Source: SHVO01 sp050246995
GTDB lineage: Bacteria; Pseudomonadota; Alphaproteobacteria; Rhodospirillales; Rhodospirillaceae
Direction of reading: 5' to 3'
Assembly: GCA_050246995.1 (NCBI GenBank)
Contig: JBFWVA010000001.1
Span: 434,001-498,000 of the forward strand
DNA length: 64,000 bases
Shown here: positions 50,683-59,214 of the stretch, piece after piece
How positions within the stretch are numbered: position 1 is the stretch's first letter
Layout of the letters: every line of letters starts with the position of its first letter
Made by a program: the position numbers and the translations under genes
Notes under the pieces: model-generated
Seen by the model: the letters and a program-made list of their open reading frames with translations, nothing else
Told to the model about the DNA's origin: nothing
Database searches by the model: none

Positions 50683-52529
50683 TAGAACGCCTGCCCGAAG
50701 CTGATGTAAAACTGCCACGACTTATCGACGCCGCCGCGGCGATTGAGCGGAATGGCGACGTCGACGCGCAAGGGACCGGCGCCGGTGTAGTAGCGCGCGC
50801 CGATGCCAGCCCCGATACGGATGTCACCGTCCCCGCCGGGCAGTCCACCGCGCGAGACCATTCCCGCGTCGACAAACGGCACGACCCCGATGGTGTCGGT
50901 GATACGGATGCGAGCCTCGGCGCTGGTCTCGATCAGGCCACGCCCACCCATGGGCGCGTTGTCGGCATCGAGCGGTCCGACGAGCTGATAGCCGAAACCG
51001 CGGATGGACCCGCCGCCGCCCGCATAGAAGCGCTTGTTGGCGGGGATATTGTCCGTGTGCTCACCGAGCAGGCTGCCGACCTTGAGGCGGCCCGCGAGTA
51101 CGACGCGATCGCCGCGCAGCGGTGGCCAATAACCGTCCAATTCGGTTTCGAGGTGCGCGAACGTGACCGTGCCCGCGTAACGGCCCACATAAGGCGTGAG
51201 ATTGGCCCGCAACCGCCAGCCGCGTGTCATCTCGACGACGAGCCGCTCGTCCACAGCCCGCGAAACACCCATGGGAAGTCCCATGAGATAGGAATTGCGA
51301 TCAATGCCGTCCTCCGTGAGGGCGGCAAACTCGAATGTCGTACCGCCGGCGATGCGCCAGAGATCGCTCAGCTCGCGTTCAATGGAGCCGCGCAATGCGC
51401 CGCTGTACTCCTTGAATGCATCGGTAGCCTCGTGGTGTCCCGTGGCGCCAAGCTTCAAGGTGTTGCGGCGGGAGAGGAAGCCGGGTTTGGCGAGCGAGAG
51501 CTCGGCGGTCTGATCAAGTTTATTGCCGTCAAGATTGGCTTCGAATTTTTCGCCGTTACCGAAAAGATTGCGATGTCGCCAATAGGCGGACGCTCCGAGG
51601 CCTTTATCACGCGCGTACGTGACACCGGTTCCCACGGACCGGTGTGGCCCCTCGGCAACGACGACATTCACGTCCAGAGGCGATCCGTTCTCCGGCACGC
51701 TCGTCGCGGCGGGCTCGACGCGCACCGAGGTGAAGAGCGATGCGAGGATAAGATCGTCGCGAAACGCATCGAGCGCCTTCAAGCTGAAGATATCGCCAGC
51801 CGGCCACGGCACGAGACGCTGCAGATGGGACTCGTTCACATCCTTGAGGCCGGAGAAATGCGTCGCGCCGAAAAACGCCTGATGCCCGAGGTCGACGGGA
51901 AGATTGACCGCGACCGTATGCGTCGTGTGATCCACGTCGAGCTGACGGTCACCGCGCCGGGCGAAGGGAAACCCTTTCGCCCGGAGGAGATCGAGGGCCG
52001 TATCCTCGGCGAGAATCACGTCGGCGGCGCGGGCGGGCCGCCCGACGATATCCGTCAGGGGCCTCTCGTAGTCTTCGGGTTTGATGAGCGCGACTGTGTC
52101 CGGTTCCTCCCGCGCGAAGTCGAAGACCACCGATGTCACGGCGTAGCGGGGGCCGGGATCGACCGTGACTGTTACAGCCACGCGTCCCTTCTCGCCGTCC
52201 TTGGTCGATGTAATCACCGTCGCGGAATAATAGCCCTCGGACTCGAGCGCGGCGCGGAAGCGTTGCTCGTCGCGCACGATACGCTGACCGAGCGCCGCGA
52301 GGGTCATGGGCGGGCTGTTACGAAGCCGCAGGAGCTGCGAGGATTCTTTCAGCAGCGATTCGACGCCGCCGCCCGGCGCACCTTCGATGTCAACGGTATA
52401 AGCGATGGGGCCGTCGGCCGGTGTGATCTCGGCCGGTGGAGCTTCGGCCGCGAGAACAGGCTCCGTCAGCATCGTCGTCAGAAAGAGGACCGCCCAAAGC
52501 GATCGTGATGTCTTCTTCGTCAGGATCAT
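50682..52529 (-). CDS. tamA: Translocation and assembly module subunit TamA (Omp85 family)
   Basis: 615 residues. Signal peptide SLWAVLFLTTMLTEPVLA. POTRA-like repeats cover about residues 45-260 (ALESEGYYSATVITST, LDLLRAKGFPFARRGDR). The Omp85 barrel follows with KRFYAGGGGSIRGFGYQLVG (the conserved RGF loop) and a last strand PLNRRGGVDKSWQFYISFGQAF ending in Phe, read here as separate motifs. It folds outer membrane proteins with TamB. It is divergent from the cluster beginning at 52704. Confidence 0.93.
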   Translation of the reverse strand: MILTKKTSRSLWAVLFLTTMLTEPVLAAEAPPAEITPADGPIAYTVDIEGAPGGGVESLLKESSQLLRLRNSPPMTLAALGQRIVRDEQRFRAALESEGYYSATVITSTKDGEKGRVAVTVTVDPGPRYAVTSVVFDFAREEPDTVALIKPEDYERPLTDIVGRPARAADVILAEDTALDLLRAKGFPFARRGDRQLDVDHTTHTVAVNLPVDLGHQAFFGATHFSGLKDVNESHLQRLVPWPAGDIFSLKALDAFRDDLILASLFTSVRVEPAATSVPENGSPLDVNVVVAEGPHRSVGTGVTYARDKGLGASAYWRHRNLFGNGEKFEANLDGNKLDQTAELSLAKPGFLSRRNTLKLGATGHHEATDAFKEYSGALRGSIERELSDLWRIAGGTTFEFAALTEDGIDRNSYLMGLPMGVSRAVDERLVVEMTRGWRLRANLTPYVGRYAGTVTFAHLETELDGYWPPLRGDRVVLAGRLKVGSLLGEHTDNIPANKRFYAGGGGSIRGFGYQLVGPLDADNAPMGGRGLIETSAEARIRITDTIGVVPFVDAGMVSRGGLPGGDGDIRIGAGIGARYYTGAGPLRVDVAIPLNRRGGVDKSWQFYISFGQAF

Positions 52530-52597
52530 CAGCGAAAAGGTAAAAGCCCTGGTGGGGCCGGATTAGATACTCGGGATTTTTGTGACAGAACGTTTGA

Positions 52598-52634
52598 GAG
52601 CCAGCAATGGCTCGGTGAACCGCTGATTTTTTTT
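52598..52634 (+). terminator. Terminator-like hairpins with U8 tract in the tamA/MDR intergenic leader
   Basis: GAGCCA/TGGCTC with a GCAA tetraloop (52598-52613) is followed by CGGT/ACCG (52613-52622) and then eight T residues at 52627-52634. No plus-strand gene precedes it, so it would end a short RNA or act as an attenuator in the leader of the gene at 52704. A further hairpin CCCCG/CGGGG lies at 52658-52673. Confidence 0.45.
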
Positions 52635-52693
52635 ACACCTGTTACTTGTGCGCCTAACCCCGTAGCTTCGGGGCCCTTCAGGAGCGGTTGCCC

Positions 52694-52714
52694 ATGTCTC
52701 AGCATGTCTCATAG
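52694..52714 (+). promoter_or_regulatory. Six-codon upstream ORF overlapping the MDR start
   Basis: CAGGAG at 52679-52684 is ideally placed for the ATG at 52694, which opens the frame MSQHVS and stops at 52714. The MDR start ATG (52704) lies out of frame inside it, 19 nt from that SD. Translation of the MDR gene may therefore depend on reinitiation or coupling. Confidence 0.4.
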
Positions 52715-53666
52715 CGAAGCCCTTTGGTACACGGCCCCCGGCCAAGTTGAGCGCCGGACCGTTGCGCTGCCAATCTCAGGCGATGTCACCCTCGAGGCGC
52801 TCTACTCCGGGGTGAGCCGCGGAACCGAGACCCTGGTGTTGCATGACCGCGTGCCGGACAGCGAGCATTTACGTATGCGCTGTCCCCTGCAGGAGGGCGA
52901 TTTCCCCTTCCCCGTCAAATACGGCTACGCGCTGGTGGGGCGGATCGTGGATGGCCCAGCGGACCTTAAGGGCGAGAATGCATTCGTGCTTCATCCCCAT
53001 CAGCGGACCGCGCGCGTTCCGCTCTCCTTCGTGAGGCCCTTGCCGAAGGGTCTGCCGCCGAAACGCGCCTGCTTGGCCGCCAATATGGAAACCGCGCTCA
53101 ATGTGACGTGGGATGCCCAACTCGCGCCCGGGCAGAAGGTGTTGATCATCGGCGGCGGGGTATTGGGCCTGTTGACCGCAGCGGTCGCGGCCGCCGTCCC
53201 GAACACCCAGGTCACCGTCGTCGACGTTCTGGCGACCCGCGCGGCCGCCGCACAAAGAATGGGCGCAGACTTCGCGCTGCCGGCCGCCGCGCCGACGGAC
53301 CAGGATGTGGTCATCCATACGAGCGCAACCGAGGCCGGCTTGCTCCGCGCGCTGGAATGCGCGGCCTTCGAAGCGAAGGTGGTAGAGGCCAGCTGGTACG
53401 GTGACCGCAAAGTGACATTACCCCTGGGCGCCGCCTTTCACGCGCAACGCTTGCAGATCATTTCCTCGCAAGTCGGCAGCGTGGCGCCGAGCCATCGCGG
53501 AAGCGTCTCCCACGGCGAGCGGGTGGCGCGCGCGCTCGCGCTTCTCCAGGACGAAAAATTCGACACCCTTATCACGGGCGAGATCGCATTCGACGACGCA
53601 CCAAAGCGATTGCCCGCCGTGCTGAGCGGTGATAGCTCAGACCTCATGACCGTGCTGCGTTACTAA
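52704..53666 (+). CDS. MDR-superfamily dehydrogenase lacking zinc ligands
   Basis: 320 residues, slightly short for the family. The GroES-like N-terminal half has SGVSRGTETLV and FPVKYGYALVGRIV, the places where zinc alcohol dehydrogenases have Cys-GTD and GHE; both ligands are absent, as is the Cys4 structural lobe. The Rossmann half has VLIIGGGVLGLLTAAVAAA. It is therefore a zinc-independent NAD(P)-dependent reductase or dehydrogenase, like quinone or bacteriochlorophyllide-type MDR enzymes. It is the first of four plus-strand genes (10-bp gap, then overlaps) in the pterin/flavin-like cluster. Confidence 0.82.
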   Translation: MSHSEALWYTAPGQVERRTVALPISGDVTLEALYSGVSRGTETLVLHDRVPDSEHLRMRCPLQEGDFPFPVKYGYALVGRIVDGPADLKGENAFVLHPHQRTARVPLSFVRPLPKGLPPKRACLAANMETALNVTWDAQLAPGQKVLIIGGGVLGLLTAAVAAAVPNTQVTVVDVLATRAAAAQRMGADFALPAAAPTDQDVVIHTSATEAGLLRALECAAFEAKVVEASWYGDRKVTLPLGAAFHAQRLQIISSQVGSVAPSHRGSVSHGERVARALALLQDEKFDTLITGEIAFDDAPKRLPAVLSGDSSDLMTVLRY

Positions 53667-53676
53667 AGGAACACCC

Positions 53677-54084
53677 ATGTACTCCGTTGAAGTCCGCGAC
53701 CATGTGATGATCGCCCATAGCATTCCTGGTGAAGTGTTTGGGCCGGCGCAAAAGCTCCATGGCGCGACCTATGTGATCGACGTCTGCTTCATGCGCGAAG
53801 AGCTGGACGAATATGACATCGTCGTGGACATCGGCCTCGCGACGGATACGGTGAAGCAGATTCTGTCGTCGATCAATTATCGCAACCTTGACGAACATCC
53901 GGACTTCAAAGGCCGCCGGTCGACAACCGAAGCCGTGGCGCGCTGGGTGTTCCTGCGCGTACAGGAAGCCATCAACGCGGGACGCCTGGGTCCCTCGGCA
54001 TCCGGACTGAAGCGTCTGAAGATCATGCTTCACGAATCCCACGCGGCGCGCGCGGGCTTCGAAGCCGACCTCGCCCATGCCTGA
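53677..54084 (+). CDS. PTPS/QueD-fold protein with degenerate active site
   Basis: 135 residues, full length for the 6-pyruvoyl-tetrahydropterin synthase fold. His14 (MIAHS) and His28 (KLHGA) match two zinc ligands. The third zinc His is Ala30. The catalytic Cys four residues before the HGH-type motif is Ala24 (GPAQKLHG). The Asp-His pair of LDH-type motifs is Asn67-Tyr68 (INYRNLDE). Glu120 (LHESH) and VVDIGLATD are kept. It probably binds a pterin-like or pyrimidine ligand but should not catalyse the usual QueD/PTPS reaction. I recall similar GPAQ..HGAT proteins in rhizobia, so the change may be a subfamily trait. It overlaps the GT4 gene by 8 bp. Confidence 0.82.
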   Translation: MYSVEVRDHVMIAHSIPGEVFGPAQKLHGATYVIDVCFMREELDEYDIVVDIGLATDTVKQILSSINYRNLDEHPDFKGRRSTTEAVARWVFLRVQEAINAGRLGPSASGLKRLKIMLHESHAARAGFEADLAHA

Positions 54085-55132
54085 GGTCTGGTTCGCCATA
54101 CCCGGCGACCCAGAAACCCTCACGGGTGGTTATGTCTACGCCCGCAGGCTCAAGGACGCATTGCCGGCGGCCGGTTGGACCGTACGGCTGCTGTCATGGC
54201 CAGCCTCCTTCCCATATCCCGCGCCGGAAGATCTACAGGCTGTCCGCGCGAGCCTAACCGCGCTCCCTCCTAGCGCAACGGTGTTGATCGATGGACTTGC
54301 GTATGGCGCCGTGCCCCGTTCGATCCTGGACGGATTGAACCTTCACATCGTCGCGTTGGTGCATCATCCGCTCGCCCGCGAGAGCGGAATTGCGCCGGCC
54401 GATGCGGCCCATTTTGAAAAAACGGAACGCGCCGCGTTGACTCTTGCTGAGCGCGTGGTCGTGACAAGTCCGGCCACCGCGCAAACACTGGCGCAGGACT
54501 TTGGCGTTCCGCCAAGCAAGCTTCATGTCGCGCTTCCGGGAACCGCGCGCGCGCCGCGCGCAACCGGCGCCGGCGACGTGCCGCTTATCCTAACGGTTGG
54601 CACCCTTACACCGCGCAAAGGCCACGACGTGCTGATCGCCGCCCTCGCGGAAGTTGCCGATCTTCCATGGAAAAGTCAGATCGTCGGCAGCAAGGAGCGC
54701 GATCTCGCCACCACGGCGCTCCTGCGCAAGCTCATCGAACATCACAATCTCGGCCGGCGCATTACCTTGGCGGGAGAAATGAGCGGAGACGCGTTGCAAG
54801 ATACATATGGCCGCGCCGATATATTCGCCCTGGCTTCACGGTATGAAGGCTACGGCATGGTGTTCGCGGAAGCTTTGGCGCACGGCCTGCCCATCGCGGC
54901 CTGCGCCGCCGGCGCGGTGAGCGAAACCGTTCCCAACGACGCCGGACTGCTGACGCCGCCGGACGACATCCGCGCATTTGCGGGAACGCTGCGGCGCATG
55001 CTGACGGACCGCGCGTTGCGTTCACGCATGGCCGACGCCGCCTGGCGGCACGGACAAACGTTGCCGCAATGGAGCGACACCGCCGCCGCCGTCGCCCGCG
55101 CCCTCAGTGCGACGGTGGAGGCCGCGGCATGA
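54077..55132 (+). CDS. Glycosyltransferase family 4 enzyme
   Basis: 351 residues, GT-B fold. N-terminal LTGGYVYARRLKDALPAAG, central ILTVGTLTPRKGHDVLIAAL (phosphate-binding Arg/Lys) and the EX7E motif SRYEGYGMVFAEALAHG. It transfers a sugar from a nucleotide-sugar donor with retention. There are no membrane helices. Coupled to the PTPS-like gene (overlap 8 bp) and to the methyltransferase (ATGA), it should glycosylate the cluster's product or a lipid precursor. Confidence 0.88.
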   Translation: MPEVWFAIPGDPETLTGGYVYARRLKDALPAAGWTVRLLSWPASFPYPAPEDLQAVRASLTALPPSATVLIDGLAYGAVPRSILDGLNLHIVALVHHPLARESGIAPADAAHFEKTERAALTLAERVVVTSPATAQTLAQDFGVPPSKLHVALPGTARAPRATGAGDVPLILTVGTLTPRKGHDVLIAALAEVADLPWKSQIVGSKERDLATTALLRKLIEHHNLGRRITLAGEMSGDALQDTYGRADIFALASRYEGYGMVFAEALAHGLPIAACAAGAVSETVPNDAGLLTPPDDIRAFAGTLRRMLTDRALRSRMADAAWRHGQTLPQWSDTAAAVARALSATVEAAA

Positions 55133-55974
55133 GCGGATTCTCGCCGGAGTGGCTTGCGTTGCGCGAGCCTGCCGATCTTGCGGCGCGCAACCGCCAGGTC
55201 CTCACCGCATGCGGCCGGGCGTTCGCGGATAAAGACAGCATCAATGTCTGCGACATCGGGGCCGGAACGGGCGCGTCCGTGCGCGCGCTGGTGGACTTAT
55301 TGCCGCGACGTCAGTTCTGGACCCTGGTCGATAGCGACGAAAACAATCTGTCCGCCGCGTTCCAGCAGCTCGCGCGCTGGGGAAGCGACGTCAAGGGTTA
55401 CGACGGCGGCCTCACGCTGCGTAAGGGCGAACGTCAGCTTTACATCCGCAGCCACGCCTGCGATCTCGCCGCGACTCCCGCCTGTTGGCCAAAGGGCACG
55501 GATCTCGTGACCGCCTCGGCGCTGTTCGACCTGACCTCGGCGCGATGGTTGGACACCTTCGTCGCTCTGCTTGCCGCGCAGAAGGTCGCGCTCCTGAGCA
55601 TGTTGACATTCGATGGCCTGATCACGGCCGAGCCCGAGCATCCGCTTGATCGCGCGGTCGCGGACGCGTTTCGCGGTCACCAGCAGCGCGACAAGGGTTT
55701 TGGGCCCGCCGCGGGCGCACGCGCAGCAGAGGTGCTGGAAGTGACGCTGGAGAATGCGGGCTACGAGATCGAGGTGGGGGACAGCGCCTGGGCCATCGAG
55801 CGCAATGCGTCAGCGCTTCTATACGCGACGCTGGCGGGGATTGCTTCGGCGGTGCAGGAGATGCAGACCGTACCGCCCGCGGATATCGAACAATGGCTTC
55901 GATCGAGCGTGATCAATACCCGGCTTCTTACGATCGGCCACCGCGACGTGTTCGCGAAACTAGGCGGCAAATAA
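55129..55974 (+). CDS. Class I SAM-dependent methyltransferase
   Basis: 281 residues from ATG 55129 (ATGA overlap with the glycosyltransferase stop); the frame is open further upstream but inside that gene. Motif I INVCDIGAGTGASVRALVDL, then WTLVDSDENNLSAAF, DLVTASALFDLTSARWLD and LLSMLTFDGLITAEPEHPL. It is a small-molecule-type methyltransferase. Its place in a four-gene coupled unit implies a tailoring step. It is convergent with the cytochrome b561 gene with no spacer. Confidence 0.82.
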   Translation: MSGFSPEWLALREPADLAARNRQVLTACGRAFADKDSINVCDIGAGTGASVRALVDLLPRRQFWTLVDSDENNLSAAFQQLARWGSDVKGYDGGLTLRKGERQLYIRSHACDLAATPACWPKGTDLVTASALFDLTSARWLDTFVALLAAQKVALLSMLTFDGLITAEPEHPLDRAVADAFRGHQQRDKGFGPAAGARAAEVLEVTLENAGYEIEVGDSAWAIERNASALLYATLAGIASAVQEMQTVPPADIEQWLRSSVINTRLLTIGHRDVFAKLGGK

Positions 55975-56508
55975 TCAAGGCAACATCCGCTTCAAGGTTT
56001 CATCCTTGAGCATGAAGTGATGATAGAGCGCGGCGACGGCGTGGCCGACGATCATCGCACACAACACAAAGGCGAGCCGCCAATGGATGCCGAGCAGGAG
56101 TTCGGAGAGTTCACGGTCCGGCGTCACAAGCGCGGGCAGCGTGAACAGGCCGAAGACCATGATCGTCGCGGGGAAAGCCGATGTACCTGCCCATCCCAGC
56201 AGCGGCATCGCGAACAGCATGAGGTATAACAAGCGGTGCATGTAGAGCGCGGCCTTCTCCTGCCAGGCCGGCATGCCCGCTACCGTTGGCGGTGGCGGCG
56301 CATAGAGACGCCACAATAGCCGCAAACCGGTCAGGAGCAGGATCAATGCACCGAATGAACGGTGTAAATCGTAAAGCTTATTTTGACCCGGACCCGGGCT
56401 AGCGCCGACCATCGCGAAGCCAAGCACGATGGCCGTGATGACGCAGAGCGCCGTGAGCCAGTGAAAGAGCTTTGCAACGCCGCTATAGCTTTTTGTCCCA
56501 ATCTCCAT
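55975..56508 (-). CDS. Cytochrome b561 family protein
   Basis: 177 residues from ATG 56508, 5 bp after the RibD-type gene's stop. Four membrane helices with the haem-ligating His pattern: KLFHWLTALCVITAIVLGF, LYDLHRSFGALILLLTGLRL, YMHRLLYLMLFAMPLLGWAG and IHWRLAFVLCAMIVGHAVAAL. YSGVAKLFHW is the usual start. It passes electrons across or within the inner membrane. Its coupling to the reductase-domain gene suggests a redox role for the cluster product, but it could be unrelated. Confidence 0.88.
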   Translation of the reverse strand: MEIGTKSYSGVAKLFHWLTALCVITAIVLGFAMVGASPGPGQNKLYDLHRSFGALILLLTGLRLLWRLYAPPPPTVAGMPAWQEKAALYMHRLLYLMLFAMPLLGWAGTSAFPATIMVFGLFTLPALVTPDRELSELLLGIHWRLAFVLCAMIVGHAVAALYHHFMLKDETLKRMLP

Positions 56509-56513
56509 CGGCC

Positions 56514-57299
56514 CTATTCCTCGAAAGCACAATCAAAGAGCGTGTCTCCGCCCGCCATGGGATAGGTGATCACGGTGGGACGCAAAGCATCCTTCAGATC
56601 GGCGATGGCCCCGAAGCTGAGACCCACCGGCCCCGCGCCGATTACCATCGACGACACCATCACGTGCAACCGATCGAGCGCCTTGGCTTCGAGAAAGCGC
56701 GAGACTGTCTCTCCACCGCCTTCGATCAAAATGCGTTTGAGTCCGAGGCCGTGGAGAGCGCCGACAATAGCGGATGGCGCCAGACCGCCGGGGCCGGATT
56801 TCAACCGCACGTGTTCAATACCGGCAAGGGACGGGCCATCGCCGATGACAATGCGGCGCACGCCATCTTGTTGCAGCAGGCGCAGATAGCCGGGAAGACG
56901 CCCTTTCGGGTCGATCACGACCCGCGCCGGCTGCGGGCCTTCCACATGACGCACGCTGAGCTGCGGATCGTCGGCGATCGCGGTCCCGACCCCAATCACC
57001 ACCGCATCCACAAGGGCGCGCAAGCGATGAAGATGCAGGATGGCGGCCGGGCCGTTGATGTAGTGGGAATGGCCTGTCTGGGTTGCAATGCGGCCGTCCA
57101 AAGATTGCCCCATTTGTCCGATAACAAATGGCTTATCGGGAGCGTTACATTGAACAAGCGGGCCATAGATCCGCCAAAGCAGATCATCCGCCGGTTCCAC
57201 GGCGACGCTATGGGCTGGACTATGGCCGCGGGCGGCATTGACGAGGACCGGCCATTGCGGAGCGTCCCTTTCCCAGTCCACAATACGTTCCGAATTCAT
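56514..57299 (-). CDS. RibD C-terminal-domain reductase without deaminase domain
   Basis: 261 residues from ATG 57299. After ~55 N-terminal residues of unknown relation comes a RibD_C/DHFR-like domain: FVIGQMGQSLDGRIATQTG, VDAVVIGVGTAIADDPQLSV, PARVVIDPKGRLP and RILIEGGGETVSRFLEAKAL. There is no cytidine-deaminase domain. Stand-alone forms include archaeal ArfC-type reductases acting on 2,5-diamino-6-ribosylaminopyrimidinone phosphate with NADPH. It starts 26 bp from, and divergent to, the GTP cyclohydrolase II gene, so the two should share a pathway. Confidence 0.87.
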   Translation of the reverse strand: MNSERIVDWERDAPQWPVLVNAARGHSPAHSVAVEPADDLLWRIYGPLVQCNAPDKPFVIGQMGQSLDGRIATQTGHSHYINGPAAILHLHRLRALVDAVVIGVGTAIADDPQLSVRHVEGPQPARVVIDPKGRLPGYLRLLQQDGVRRIVIGDGPSLAGIEHVRLKSGPGGLAPSAIVGALHGLGLKRILIEGGGETVSRFLEAKALDRLHVMVSSMVIGAGPVGLSFGAIADLKDALRPTVITYPMAGGDTLFDCAFEE

Positions 57300-57325
57300 G
57301 ATTTCTTCTTTTGCGTGAGGCGAGA

Positions 57326-58465
57326 GTGCCGAACGAAGACGTAAAGATTGGTACCGTAGACGGCGATTTGGCAAGGTGGTTCGGCGACGCCGGCCGCCTT
57401 TCCGTTCAGCGTGCGGTGCATGAACTGCGCGAGGGGCGCCCCGTACGCCTGAAGGCCGGTGACGAGGCCTTGATCGTCGCGGCCGCCGACATGCTTGGCG
57501 GCGAGCGGATCGCCGCTTGGACCATGACCTCTTCCCTGGCCTCGTCGGGCGCGGTCGGCTTGATCCTGCCGGCGCCGCGCCTGCGTCACCTCGGCATCAT
57601 CATGCCCGGCCCGGCGCATGTGAGCCTCACCGACCTCACCGCATTCGACATTGACGACGTGCTCATGGCCGTCAGCCCCAATGTGCCCCTACTGGCCCAC
57701 AAGGCCGCGACCCGGCTTGAAGCAAGCGCGCTCGAACTCGTAAAGCGCGCTTATCTTTTGCCGGCCGCAGTGGTGCTTCCGGCGAGCGAAGATTACGGCG
57801 ATATGATTACAGTCGATGCATCGGCGGTGGATACCTTCCACGACCGCTCGGCCCGCGACGTGTCCATCATCCAACGTACGCGTGTTCCTTTATCGGAGGC
57901 CGAAGACGCTGAGTTCGTGGTGTTCCGGGGCGGCGAAGGCTTGCGCGATCAGATTGCCATCGTTATCGGCAATCCCGATCCAAAAAGACCCGTCCTCACC
58001 CGCCTGCATTCGGCCTGTCTGACAGGTGATTTATTCGGAAGTCTGAAATGCGACTGCGGCGATCAGCTCCGCATGGCGGTGAATGAGATCACCGCGGAAG
58101 GCGGCGGCGTGCTGCTGTACCTGGACCAGGAAGGCCGTGGGATCGGCCTCTTGAACAAAATGCGCGCCTATCGTCTTCAGGAAATGGGCCACGACACCGT
58201 CGATGCGGATGCGGTGCTGGGCTATGGACCCGATGAACGCCGCTACGGCATCGCGGGCGCTATGCTGGCGTTGCTAGGCTTCACCAAGATTACGCTAATG
58301 ACCAACAACCCCGAGAAAATCAGCGCGCTGGAGGACTTCGGGGTCAATGTGGTGGGACATCAACGCCTGATCGGCGCCGTCAATCCGCACAATCAAAATT
58401 ATTTAAGCACCAAGGCGGCCCGCGCCGGCCATCTTCTGGGTGAAATCGCCCGGCTGAGAAAGTAA
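57326..58465 (+). CDS. GTP cyclohydrolase II homologue with degenerate N-terminal RibB-like domain (RibA2-type)
   Basis: 379 residues from the GTG at 57326 (GAGG SD); an in-frame TTG at 57311 is an alternative. The C-terminal GTP cyclohydrolase II domain looks intact: zinc Cys set in HSACLTGDLFGSLKCDCG, YLDQEGRGIGLLNKMRAYRL, LMTNNPEKISALEDFGV. The N-terminal ~170 residues resemble RibB (DHBP synthase) but lack its acidic DDEDRENEGD-type motif. It should open GTP to the 2,5-diaminopyrimidinone used in flavin synthesis. The unusual context suggests a dedicated paralogue. Confidence 0.9.
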   Translation: MPNEDVKIGTVDGDLARWFGDAGRLSVQRAVHELREGRPVRLKAGDEALIVAAADMLGGERIAAWTMTSSLASSGAVGLILPAPRLRHLGIIMPGPAHVSLTDLTAFDIDDVLMAVSPNVPLLAHKAATRLEASALELVKRAYLLPAAVVLPASEDYGDMITVDASAVDTFHDRSARDVSIIQRTRVPLSEAEDAEFVVFRGGEGLRDQIAIVIGNPDPKRPVLTRLHSACLTGDLFGSLKCDCGDQLRMAVNEITAEGGGVLLYLDQEGRGIGLLNKMRAYRLQEMGHDTVDADAVLGYGPDERRYGIAGAMLALLGFTKITLMTNNPEKISALEDFGVNVVGHQRLIGAVNPHNQNYLSTKAARAGHLLGEIARLRK

Positions 58466-59212
58466 TCAGGGCCACTTCGCAGCAGCAAGCTCGTCGATCA
58501 GCTTCGCGAGCGCCGCGGCCGCGTGACCGACCATCGCTTTGCCGAGGGCGGCGTCAGCGAGATCGGGCCGTCCGATCCATCCACCCTGGGCGAGATCCTC
58601 GCTCTTCCAGCCCCAATTGATGGGCCCGGCGGGAAACAAGCTGGCGGCCGGCGTCTTGGCGTCGTTCGCCCTGGCCGTTTCTTTGTTCACGAGATGCGGC
58701 GCGAGATGCAGCATCACGGACGTTTCGACCCAGCCGCCGTGTACGTCCGCGGCCGCCGGCGCGGGCGGATTAAGACCAACCGGCAAACCAAAATCGAGCC
58801 AATGCGCACTGGCCGCAAGCACGTCGAGGCGCGTGCGCAGTTTAAGCGCGGCGATCGACCCCAATGCGATGTTGCCGCCATGGCCGTTGAAAAGAACCAC
58901 GCGATTGATCCCCGCGCGCTTAAGGCCTTCGCCAAGCGCGACAATGGAGGAAATCATCTGCTCTGGTTCGCAGCTCAGCGTTCCCGCATGACTACAATGT
59001 TCGGACGACGCGCCAAGCCATAGCGTCGGCAATGAAACAGCCTGCCCGGCGACAAGCCCCGCCGCATGGGCGAGAATACCTTCAGCGATGAGACCATCGG
59101 TGCCGAGCGGAAGATGCGGGCCATGCGTTTCCATCGACGCCAGCGGTATCACCGCGACGGCGTCCTTCGAGGGCAGATTGGTCTGCGTGAGATGGATATA
59201 GGGCGTGAGCAT
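58466..59212 (-). CDS. Creatininase-family amidohydrolase (ArfB/MftE-like)
   Basis: 248 residues from ATG 59212; a TTG 6 bp upstream overlaps the preceding stop. Metal ligands are in SMETHGPHLPLGTD, SSEHCSHAGTLS, FNGHGGNIALG and DVHGGWVETSVML. Known relatives: creatininase, archaeal ArfB (removes the formyl group from the formylaminopyrimidine after GCH III) and MftE peptidase. With a RibD_C reductase and a GTP cyclohydrolase II next door, a pyrimidine amide hydrolase is the best guess. It is convergent with the cyclohydrolase gene with zero spacing. Confidence 0.88.
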   Translation of the reverse strand: MLTPYIHLTQTNLPSKDAVAVIPLASMETHGPHLPLGTDGLIAEGILAHAAGLVAGQAVSLPTLWLGASSEHCSHAGTLSCEPEQMISSIVALGEGLKRAGINRVVLFNGHGGNIALGSIAALKLRTRLDVLAASAHWLDFGLPVGLNPPAPAAADVHGGWVETSVMLHLAPHLVNKETARANDAKTPAASLFPAGPINWGWKSEDLAQGGWIGRPDLADAALGKAMVGHAAAALAKLIDELAAAKWP

Positions 59213-59214
59213 GT

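Noticed and set aside
57300..57325. FMN riboswitch before the GTP cyclohydrolase II gene
   Set aside because: Only ~26 bp separate the divergent start codons, far too little for an RFN element.
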